In this document: positions 1-5,108 of the stretch, in pieces
Layout of the letters: the number at the start of each line of letters is the position of its first letter
Position numbering within the stretch: the stretch's first letter is position 1
Origin: Oscillospiraceae bacterium
Lineage (GTDB): Bacteria > Bacillota > Clostridia > Oscillospirales > Oscillospiraceae
Assembly: GCA_904501855.1 (NCBI GenBank)
Contig: CAJGCI010000100.1
Location: forward strand, 1 to 6,837
Reading direction: 5' to 3'
DNA: 6,837 bases
The notes under the pieces: generated by a model
What the model saw: only the letters and a program-made list of their open reading frames with translations
Told to the model about the DNA's origin: nothing
Databases searched by the model: none
Translations under genes and position numbers: made by a program

Positions 1-275
1 ATCTCATGAACCGTTTCATTGCCGGCTACCGGCTGAAAGATACGGATGTCCGTCCCCATGTGGCCCGCACCCGCTGCCCGGTCCTGTTCATGCATGGAAC
101 GGAGGATGAAACGGTCCCCCTGTCTCAGGCAGAGGAGCTGTATTCCATCTGTTCCTCCCCGGACAAGCACCTGTTCACCGTGTTCGGCGCCCGTCATGTG
201 GAATCGGAATACGTCGATCCAGACGGGTACTACGGCATCCTGGATGAATATATCGGAAAACACCTGGAAAACTGA
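1..275 (+). CDS. Alpha/beta hydrolase, C-terminal fragment (5' end outside window)
   Basis: This is the last ~90 residues of a serine-type alpha/beta hydrolase; the frame is open to the window edge and stops at TGA 273-275. Counting from the Met codon at 6, the segment CPVLFMHGTEDETVP (residues 24-38) is the usual strand plus turn carrying the catalytic acid, with Asp34 the likely residue. GARHVES (61-67) carries the catalytic His64. The Ser nucleophile elbow (GxSxG) must lie upstream of the window. The Met at 6 is not a credible start because it would remove the nucleophile and most of the fold. The layout (P-V-L-x-x-H-G-x-x-D-x-x-V-P, then G-A-x-H before a C-terminal helix) fits the broad serine aminopeptidase/esterase-like hydrolases of Bacillota. 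The substrate cannot be inferred. The family call is good; the specific function is unknown. Confidence 0.8.
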   Translation, partial: LMNRFIAGYRLKDTDVRPHVARTRCPVLFMHGTEDETVPLSQAEELYSICSSPDKHLFTVFGARHVESEYVDPDGYYGILDEYIGKHLEN

Positions 276-292
276 CGGTTTCCCAGGTATTT
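258..292 (+). terminator. Probable intrinsic terminator of the alpha/beta hydrolase gene
   Basis: ACCTGGAAAAC (262-272) pairs with GTTTCCCAGGT (278-288) in 10 of 11 positions around a 5-nt loop. An outer AAA/TTT adds three pairs after one mismatch (258-260 with 290-292). The hairpin spans the hydrolase stop codon and is followed by a pyrimidine-rich TTTCCTCTT rather than a pure T run, so it may be a weak terminator. It sits directly before the next gene's promoter. Confidence 0.5.
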
Positions 293-296
293 CCTC

Positions 297-324
297 TTGA
301 AATCACTTGATGAAGTATTATACT
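297..324 (+). promoter_or_regulatory. SigA-type promoter of the pyrophosphatase gene
   Basis: A -35 box TTGAAA (297-302) and a -10 box TATACT (319-324) are separated by 16 bp; each differs from consensus at one base. Transcription would start near 331, giving a leader of about 37 nt before the ATG at 368. It lies in the only gap between the hydrolase and the pyrophosphatase, so the latter probably has its own transcript. Confidence 0.65.
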
Positions 325-325
325 T

Positions 326-341
326 GTTTCACGAAAGAAAC
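326..341 (+). repeat. Short inverted repeat at the expected transcription start
   Basis: GTTTC (326-330) and GAAAC (337-341) form an inverted repeat around ACGAAA; the inner TTTC-AC-GAAA (327-336) is an alternative tighter palindrome. It overlaps the predicted start point of the pyrophosphatase promoter, where a repressor operator or a 5'-end hairpin would sit. No regulator can be named, and a repeat this short may be chance. Confidence 0.25.
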
Positions 342-353
342 GTATTAACAGCA

Positions 354-360
354 AAGGAAG
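354..360 (+). promoter_or_regulatory. Ribosome binding site deciding the pyrophosphatase start
   Basis: AAGGAAG at 354-360 ends 7 nt before the ATG at 368, an ideal spacing, but only 1 nt before the in-frame GTG at 362. The ATG is therefore the better start, and the product begins M-D-T-I-Y rather than two residues earlier. Confidence 0.7.
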
Positions 361-367
361 AGTGCTT

Positions 368-1984
368 ATGGATACCATCTATGTCACCGGTCACCGCAAC
401 CCGGATACCGATTCCATCGTATCCGCCATGGCCTATGCCGGACTTCAGCGCGCCATGGGAAGCAGCGGCTATGTTGCCGCCCGTCTCGGCCCCGTCAGTG
501 ATGAGACCAAGTCCATCCTGGACCATTTCGGGTATGAACCTCCCGTTCTGATCAACAACGTCCGCACGCAGGTCAGTGACCTGGATTTCGATACTCCTCC
601 CATCATGCATTCCGGTGTTACCATGAAAGCCGCATGGGAGAAACTTCAGAACGATCCCAACGTGCGCGGGATCCCCGTGATCAATACCGACGGGACTCTG
701 TACGGCATGCTCTCTCCCGGAGACGTGGCTTCCTATGACATGCGGTCCGTGGATGACCCCAGTCTGGACGAGATCCCCCTGTTCAACATGGTGGGCGCTC
801 TGGAGGGAAAGATCATGAATGAGGGCGGAGAATACGTCACCTCCGTTTCCGGCGAGGTCGTGGTGGCTCTTCCCCAGTCCATCCCCACTCTTCAGTTCGA
901 CAATCCCGACAGCATCGTCATCTGCGGAGACCAGCCGGATGTGGTCCGGCGGGCACTGGATCTGAAAGTGCGCTGCGTCATCGTATGCCAGGCCGAGATC
1001 CCCATGGATCTGCGGGATGCGGAATCCTCCACTCCGGTGATCTCCACGCCGCTGAGCTGCTATCAGGCCGTACGCCGCATCTTCCAGGCAGTTCCCATCT
1101 CCAGGCTCTGCCGGCACGAGAATATCATTTCGGTCCATCTGACCGATTACATCGACGACATTCGTGACGTGATCGCCACCAGCCATGTCCGTTCCTTCCC
1201 CATTCTGGACGAGAACGAAAAAGTGGTGGGCACACTGTCCCGTTACCACCTGCTCCGCCCGAAGAAGAAAAAGGTGGTTCTGGTGGATCACAACGAGATG
1301 GCACAGACGGTTCCCGGCCTGAGTCAGGCGGATCTCATGGGCATCATCGATCATCACCGTCTGGCGGATATCCAGACGACGAACCCGGTCATGGTGCGCA
1401 ACGAGCCGGTGGGCAGCACCGCCACCATCGTCGCCGGCATGTATCAGGATTACGGTCTGATGCCCAGCCCCCGGATGGCGGGACTGCTGGCATGTGCCGT
1501 GATCTCCGATACGGTCATGTTCAAATCCCCCACCGCCACTCCCAGAGACCGTCAGATCGCGGAGCGCATGGCACGCATCGCCAACGAGTCACTGGAGGAT
1601 CTGGGCAATGTGGTGTTCGATTCCGGCACCAACTCCACGCGGTCGGTCAGCGACATTCTGTTTACCGACTTCAAGGAGTTCCATATCGCCGGTCACGATC
1701 TGGGCGTGGGTCAGCTCACCTGCCTCGACGCCGATGAGATCCTCAAGCGCAAGGACGAGTTCCTTGCCGAGATGGCAAGAGCAAAAGAGGAAAAGCATTA
1801 TGACTTCATCCTTCTAATGCTCACGGATGTACTGAAGGAGGGCACCGACCTCATCTTCCTGGGAGACGAGGACGTCATCAATCAGGCATTCTCCTGTCAG
1901 GCAAAGGACAACACCGTCTTCCTGCCGAAAGTCATGTCCCGAAAGAAACAGATCATTCCCATGCTCTCCACCATGTGGGGCTGA
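368..1984 (+). CDS. CBS/DRTGG-domain manganese-dependent inorganic pyrophosphatase (family II, DHH)
   Basis: This cytosolic enzyme hydrolyses PPi to two phosphates, pulling biosynthetic reactions forward. The 538-residue product opens with GHRNPDTDS (8-16), whose His9, Asp13 and Asp15 are metal ligands of the DHH family. The DHH motif is at 328-330 (IIDHH), a further metal-site Asp is at 307 (VDHNE), SDTVMFKSPT is at about 380-389, and the substrate-binding SRKKQ signature (524-528) closes the DHHA2 domain. Between the two halves of the DHH domain lies an insert of about 230 residues: a CBS domain (~70-125), a DRTGG-like domain (~145-245) and a second CBS domain (~250-298). Plain family II enzymes are about 310 residues; this length and order match CBS-PPases such as that of Clostridium perfringens, which are inhibited by AMP/ADP and activated by ATP or diadenosine polyphosphates. 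That regulation is inferred here from family. The gene has its own promoter and is convergent with the dehydrogenase gene. No catalytic residue appears to be missing. Confidence 0.95.
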   Translation: MDTIYVTGHRNPDTDSIVSAMAYAGLQRAMGSSGYVAARLGPVSDETKSILDHFGYEPPVLINNVRTQVSDLDFDTPPIMHSGVTMKAAWEKLQNDPNVRGIPVINTDGTLYGMLSPGDVASYDMRSVDDPSLDEIPLFNMVGALEGKIMNEGGEYVTSVSGEVVVALPQSIPTLQFDNPDSIVICGDQPDVVRRALDLKVRCVIVCQAEIPMDLRDAESSTPVISTPLSCYQAVRRIFQAVPISRLCRHENIISVHLTDYIDDIRDVIATSHVRSFPILDENEKVVGTLSRYHLLRPKKKKVVLVDHNEMAQTVPGLSQADLMGIIDHHRLADIQTTNPVMVRNEPVGSTATIVAGMYQDYGLMPSPRMAGLLACAVISDTVMFKSPTATPRDRQIAERMARIANESLEDLGNVVFDSGTNSTRSVSDILFTDFKEFHIAGHDLGVGQLTCLDADEILKRKDEFLAEMARAKEEKHYDFILLMLTDVLKEGTDLIFLGDEDVINQAFSCQAKDNTVFLPKVMSRKKQIIPMLSTMWG

Positions 1985-2001
1985 GGGCAAAAAAAACGGA
2001 A

Positions 2002-2043
2002 AAGGATGGTTCGCAAAAAGGAGCGAACCATCCTTCTTTTTTT
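2002..2043 (+). terminator. Strong intrinsic terminator, probably bidirectional
   Basis: AAGGATGGTTCGC (2002-2014) pairs perfectly with GCGAACCATCCTT (2023-2035) over 13 bp around an 8-nt loop, followed by C and seven T (2037-2043). On the other side a run of eight A (1989-1996) gives a T8 tract on the minus strand, four to five bases past the stem. The element can therefore stop both the pyrophosphatase transcript and the convergent dehydrogenase operon, whose coding region ends at 2053. Confidence 0.9.
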
Positions 2044-2052
2044 GTTGTGGGA

Positions 2053-3015
2053 TTACGGATTCACGACATTCTGGGGAGTTCCGGCAAAGTATGCCCGAAG
2101 GTTCTCCACCGTCGTATCCAGTATGCGCTGACGGCACTCCTTTGACGCCCAGGAGATATGAGGCGTGATGATGCAGTTTTTTGCGCTCAGAAGTGGATTA
2201 TCCCCACGAATAGGCTCTGTCGACACCACATCAAGTCCTGCAGCCGCCACTTTTCCGGAATTTAGTGCATCTGCAAGGTCCTGTTCCACCACACAGCCGC
2301 CACGGGCATTGTTGATGATGATCACGCCGTCCTTCATTTTCTCAATGTTCTCCCGGCAGATGACGTCCTTGGTGCCGGGCAGGAGCGGACAGTGCAGTGC
2401 GATGACATCCGACCGGGACAGCAGTGTATCCAGATCCACGTATTCCGCAAGGGCCTCCCCTTCCGGTGTCGGGCGGGATCCGGTGGCCAGGACCTTCATG
2501 CCGAAGGCATTGGCCAGTTTTCCCGTGGTGCGGCCGATACGGCCGAACCCGATGATCCCCATGGTCTTTCCGTGAAGATCCATCAGCGGATAATCCCAGA
2601 AGCAGAAGTCGGGACAGGATTCCCAGCGGCCTTCCCGGACCGCATCGGAATGGTGACCCACGCGATGACACAGTTCCAGAAGAAGTGCCATGGCAAACTC
2701 CCCTACCGCGTCGGTTCCGTAGGCCGGAACATTGCATACTGGGATCCCTCGCTTCTTTGCCGCCTCGACATCCACCACATTGTAGCCGGTGGCGAAGATG
2801 GCAATGAGCTTCAGATTCGGGCAGGCATCCATGATCCGCTCCGTAATGGGCACTTTATTGATCAGGACGATATCCGCATCCCCGATGCGTTTGATGATCT
2901 TCTCTTCATCGTCCTCCGTCCGGTCATAGATGACCAGGTCGCCGAACTGCCGAAGGGGTTCCCAGTCCAGATCGCCGGGATTCTCGCAGTATCCGTCTGT
3001 AATAACCAGTTTCAT
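2053..3015 (-). CDS. D-isomer specific 2-hydroxyacid dehydrogenase (glycerate dehydrogenase/hydroxypyruvate reductase-like)
   Basis: This is a 320-residue, full-length soluble oxidoreductase that interconverts a 2-keto acid and a D-2-hydroxy acid using NAD(P)H. The Rossmann fingerprint GFGRIG is at 156-161. The catalytic Arg238 (NNARGG), Glu267 (STEP) and His286 (TPHISWAS) are all present with family spacing. The substrate domain is formed by ~1-98 plus the C-terminal ~35 residues, with the nucleotide domain between. The usual acidic residue after the second strand of the nucleotide fold is absent: the stretch reads V-L-A-T-G-S-R-P (175-182), resembling NADPH-using glyoxylate/hydroxypyruvate reductases, so NADP(H) preference is possible. 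The start is ATG at 3015 with AAGGAGG (3023-3029) 7 nt upstream. The ATG overlaps the stop of the nucleoside hydrolase gene (ATGA), implying translational coupling as the last gene of a three-gene operon. Glycerate, lactate-like or other 2-hydroxyacids are all possible substrates. Confidence 0.92.
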   Translation of the reverse strand: MKLVITDGYCENPGDLDWEPLRQFGDLVIYDRTEDDEEKIIKRIGDADIVLINKVPITERIMDACPNLKLIAIFATGYNVVDVEAAKKRGIPVCNVPAYGTDAVGEFAMALLLELCHRVGHHSDAVREGRWESCPDFCFWDYPLMDLHGKTMGIIGFGRIGRTTGKLANAFGMKVLATGSRPTPEGEALAEYVDLDTLLSRSDVIALHCPLLPGTKDVICRENIEKMKDGVIIINNARGGCVVEQDLADALNSGKVAAAGLDVVSTEPIRGDNPLLSAKNCIITPHISWASKECRQRILDTTVENLRAYFAGTPQNVVNP

Positions 3016-3953
3016 GATTTATCCTCCTTCTTAAGGGTCTCTTCCACAACGGTCCAGAACCGTTCCACATCGATCTCCGTCGCCACCATGGCGTTGGCCG
3101 GTTCACTGCGCAGATGGTGCCGGTCGCAGTTGGTCCTGCCGTAGGATGGTCCCGGGATGCGGTCGACCTCCACGAGCATCGGCTCAAAGCGCAGGATCTC
3201 CGGATCGATGAGCCAGGCGATGGTCACGGGGTCATGCAATGCCCCGCCTTCCACGCCGAACACTTCCTTTTCCATCATGCAGTAGTACTGCATCATATCT
3301 CCGAACAGCTCGCAGGCCTTTCCGCCGTGAGCCCGGATCCTTTCATAAATGGCCGGAACACACATGGCCTTCTGCGTCACATCCAGTCCCACCATCCGGA
3401 CGGGGATCCCGCTTCGGAAGACGATGTCCGCCGCCTCCGGATCACAGAACATGTTGAATTCTGCCGCCGGTGTGATATTGCCGGCTCCCATGGAGCCTCC
3501 CATCAGAAGGATCTCGCCGATCCTTCCCGCGATCTTCGGGCACAGGCGCAGCGCCAGTGCGATGTTCGTCAGCGGTCCGGTGGCAACCACAGTCACCGGT
3601 TCCAGCGCAGCGTTGAGATAATCGGTGATGAAGGACACCGCATGACGGTTTCTCGCCGTCTTTTCCAGCGGTTCAAACTCCACGCCGTCCAGTCCCGACT
3701 CTCCGTGGACGAAGCCTGCATGAAACGGCTCTTTCAGAAGCGGCCGGTCGCAGCCGGCATAGACTGCCACATTCGACCCCATATGCTGACACACGTGAAG
3801 GGTATTGTTCACATTCTTTTCCAGGGTCTGGTTCCCGGCCACCACGGTGATGGCACGCAGGTCGATCTTCTCGCTTTTCAGTGCCATGAGGATGGCCACC
3901 GCGTCATCATGGCCCGGATCGCAGTCCAGAAGGATGGCCTTTTTCTCAGGCAT
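3012..3953 (-). CDS. Inosine/uridine-preferring nucleoside hydrolase, RihA/RihB-like
   Basis: Nucleoside hydrolases cleave the N-glycosidic bond of ribonucleosides to free base and ribose with a Ca2+ ion, for salvage. The 313-residue product (the usual length) begins with the signature DCDPGHDDA (10-18), whose aspartates bind Ca2+. It continues with AGNQT (39-43), VHGESGLDG (82-90), ATGPLTN (124-130), MGGS (151-154), E-F-N-M (165-168) and LHDP (239-242), where His240 and Asp241 supply the active-site histidine and last metal ligand. The GHDD variant and the AGNQT and HGESGLDG motifs resemble Escherichia coli RihA/RihB, so pyrimidine nucleosides are likely substrates, though this is inferred. 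The start is ATG at 3953, preceded by AAAGGAG (3961-3967) at 7 nt; an in-frame ATG at 4019 would lengthen it but lies inside the upstream gene and lacks family similarity. It overlaps the membrane protein gene by 8 nt and the dehydrogenase gene by 4 nt. Confidence 0.93.
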   Translation of the reverse strand: MPEKKAILLDCDPGHDDAVAILMALKSEKIDLRAITVVAGNQTLEKNVNNTLHVCQHMGSNVAVYAGCDRPLLKEPFHAGFVHGESGLDGVEFEPLEKTARNRHAVSFITDYLNAALEPVTVVATGPLTNIALALRLCPKIAGRIGEILLMGGSMGAGNITPAAEFNMFCDPEAADIVFRSGIPVRMVGLDVTQKAMCVPAIYERIRAHGGKACELFGDMMQYYCMMEKEVFGVEGGALHDPVTIAWLIDPEILRFEPMLVEVDRIPGPSYGRTNCDRHHLRSEPANAMVATEIDVERFWTVVEETLKKEDKS

Positions 3954-4599
3954 CACGGTTCTCCTTTCTTCCCGACAGACGGTTGAGTGCCCACAGGGTC
4001 CATGCGATGGCAAAGGCACCGGCTTCCATAAACACCGCCCAAAACACGTTCATGGCCGCGGACTGCTCATAGACCCGCAGGAACGGATAGGGTCCGTCCA
4101 CGATGCGCAGAAAATTGAGGATCGCCAGGATCAGGCCATAGACGAATGTGGGAAGCAGCGCCCACAGGGCGGCCGTCCACCGGAGTTTCGGTCTCTTTTC
4201 AAAAAAGATCAGCAGCAGGATGGAAACCACCGGACAGAGGAAATGAAGATACAGGCTGGATCCTTCCAGCAGCATGAATTTCCAGTTTTCCAGTCCGAAC
4301 ATTGGGGTGAGGATGAACACCACCGTCAGGAAGGTCACGGAAAGAAGACAGGTAGCGATATACCGGAATGTCCGCACCCACTGCGGCACCATCTCCCCTT
4401 TCCGGTAACGGATCAGGATGGAACAGACCATGACGATGCTGGCAGCCAGCGCAAACAGGTTGCTGTCTTCCGTATAGAATACGATGAGCTGCGCCATGGG
4501 CACATGCCACATCATCCGGATGGTGATGATCTCCATCGCGATGAGGGCAAGATTGAGGATGAGAGCAGCCAACGTACGTGCTTTTGAGTTGCTGACCAT
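3946..4599 (-). CDS. Six-helix membrane protein, Pr6Pr/AIG1-like family (function unknown)
   Basis: This is a 217-residue, strongly hydrophobic integral membrane protein. Apparent transmembrane segments lie at about 9-30, 47-64, 79-100, 115-133, 141-163 and 184-208, with basic residues in the short connecting loops. YTEDSN (42-47), a hydrophobic stretch containing T-V-V-F (92-95), His119 in the fourth helix followed by C-P (LHFLCP), and DGPYPFL (168-174) before the last helix resemble the Pr6Pr group related to the FAR-17a/AIG1 membrane hydrolases, where a Thr and a His are the proposed catalytic pair. I make that link from pattern alone. The start is ATG at 4599, with GGAG (4609-4612) 9 nt upstream and a promoter ending just before it. 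An upstream in-frame ATG at 4764 is rejected because it lies on the wrong side of that promoter and adds a non-hydrophobic tail. It is the first gene of an overlapping operon with the nucleoside hydrolase and dehydrogenase; its role there is unknown. Confidence 0.8.
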   Translation of the reverse strand: MVSNSKARTLAALILNLALIAMEIITIRMMWHVPMAQLIVFYTEDSNLFALAASIVMVCSILIRYRKGEMVPQWVRTFRYIATCLLSVTFLTVVFILTPMFGLENWKFMLLEGSSLYLHFLCPVVSILLLIFFEKRPKLRWTAALWALLPTFVYGLILAILNFLRIVDGPYPFLRVYEQSAAMNVFWAVFMEAGAFAIAWTLWALNRLSGRKENRDA

Positions 4600-4632
4600 G
4601 AGATGATTCTCCGTTTCAGGGTTTCTGTCTGG

Positions 4633-4661
4633 ATTATACGTCAAAGCCGGCCGTTGTTCAA
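4633..4661 (-). promoter_or_regulatory. SigA-type promoter of the membrane protein/nucleoside hydrolase/dehydrogenase operon
   Basis: Read on the minus strand, TTGAAC (4661-4656) and a perfect TATAAT (4638-4633) are 17 bp apart. Transcription would begin near 4626, giving a 5' leader of about 27 nt before the ATG at 4599. The spacer contains the palindrome GGCCGGC-like core (around 4645-4652), a possible but unproven operator. The promoter is divergent from that of ilvB. Confidence 0.75.
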
Positions 4662-4742
4662 CCTCGCCGCATCCGCCGAAAACCAAGATAATATGCCTAA
4701 AACGACGGGACTTCCCTTTCCAAAATTCACACATTTTACTCG

Positions 4743-4771
4743 TTGACATCACACTGCAACTCAATTAGAAT
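4743..4771 (+). promoter_or_regulatory. SigA-type promoter of the ilvB T-box leader
   Basis: A perfect -35 TTGACA (4743-4748) and -10 TAGAAT (4766-4771, one mismatch) are separated by exactly 17 bp. Transcription should begin near 4778, about 330 nt before the ilvB start codon. Such a strong promoter fits a gene whose expression is set by premature termination rather than initiation. The AT-rich inverted repeats on each side of it (4722-4737 and 4780-4793) are possible regulator or UP-element sites. Confidence 0.85.
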
Positions 4772-4801
4772 ACTCATACATATATTTATATATCCAAAAG
4801 C

Positions 4802-5056
4802 AATGATGGGAACTGTCCTGTGGGTACTTCCGTTTCAGAGAGTGTCTGGCCGGTGAAAAGACATACGGAACTCCTTCAAGGTATCCTCCCGGAGCATGCG
4901 GCTGAAGGGATCCTGTGTAAGCCGTTTCGGCAGCGTCCGTTATCCGCGAGCATCCACCGGATGTTCTTGAGAGGTCTGATCATCAGACAACAAGAGTGGT
5001 ACCGCAGAGGTTTTCCTTTGTCTCTTGACCCTTTGGGAAAGAGGCAAAGTTTTTTT
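4802..5056 (+). promoter_or_regulatory. T-box riboswitch controlling ilvB (tRNA-sensing leader)
   Basis: T-box leaders read the charging state of a tRNA: Stem I pairs with the anticodon, and uncharged tRNA stabilises an antiterminator. Seen here are a K-turn-like base (AATGAT-GGGA, 4802-4811, opposite TCCC-GGAGC, 4887-4895) and the Stem I helix TTCCGT/ACGGAA (4828-4833 with 4865-4870). A CAGAGA bulge follows, then the distal helix GTGTCT/AGACAT (4842-4847 with 4859-4864) capped by a GGTG-containing loop. A stem CGGCT/AGCCG (4899-4903 with 4920-4924), a hairpin CATCC-ACC-GGATG (4951-4963) and Stem III GTCTGA-TCA-TCAGAC (4974-4988) come next. The T-box itself is AGAGTGGTACCGC (4993-5005). The antiterminator helix is CAAGAG (4991-4996) with CTCTTG (5022-5027), mutually exclusive with the terminator. 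The bulge TGGT would pair with a tRNA 3' end ACCA, i.e. discriminator A, compatible with Leu, Ile or Val tRNAs. The specifier codon is unresolved: CTC (Leu, 4871-4873) or ATC (Ile, 4883-4885). Confidence 0.93.
5016..5056 (+). terminator. Regulated intrinsic terminator of the T-box leader
   Basis: CTTTGTCTCTT (5016-5026) pairs over 11 bp (one G-U) with AAGAGGCAAAG (5039-5049). The apical part is closed by CCC-TTT-GGG (5029-5037), and seven T (5050-5056) follow. The left arm contains the 3' strand of the antiterminator, so the two structures compete. It lies 52 nt upstream of the ilvB start codon. Confidence 0.92.
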
Positions 5057-5108
5057 GCTTTTATGGATATTTATACTGCTACAATCTTCGCAAGGAGGAA
5101 GAAATAAC

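Noticed and set aside
329..1357. Minus-strand open frame of 342 codons opposite the pyrophosphatase gene
   Set aside because: It lies wholly antisense to a gene with intact catalytic motifs, and its translation is His/Gly/Asp-rich with no recognisable domain; it is a by-product of GC-biased codon use.
3954..4019. 22-residue N-terminal extension of the nucleoside hydrolase from ATG 4019
   Set aside because: The family begins just before the DCDPG motif; ATG 3953 has a proper ribosome binding site and the extension lies in the upstream gene.
2392..4587. Several plus-strand open frames (2392-3144, 3114-3986, 3805-4587) across the minus-strand operon
   Set aside because: Each is antisense to a well-supported gene and shows no protein-family features.
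4600..4764. 55-residue N-terminal extension of the membrane protein from ATG 4764
   Set aside because: It starts upstream of the operon promoter (4633-4661), overlaps the divergent ilvB promoter and adds a charged, non-membrane stretch.
4820..5107. 95-codon frame starting at GTG 4820 inside the ilvB leader
   Set aside because: It runs through Stem I, the T-box bulge and the terminator, all better explained as RNA structure; there is no family similarity and the start overlaps Stem I.
5025..5108. 28-residue N-terminal extension of ilvB from TTG 5025
   Set aside because: It would initiate within the terminator hairpin and lacks AHAS similarity; ATG 5109 has AAGGAGG at good spacing.
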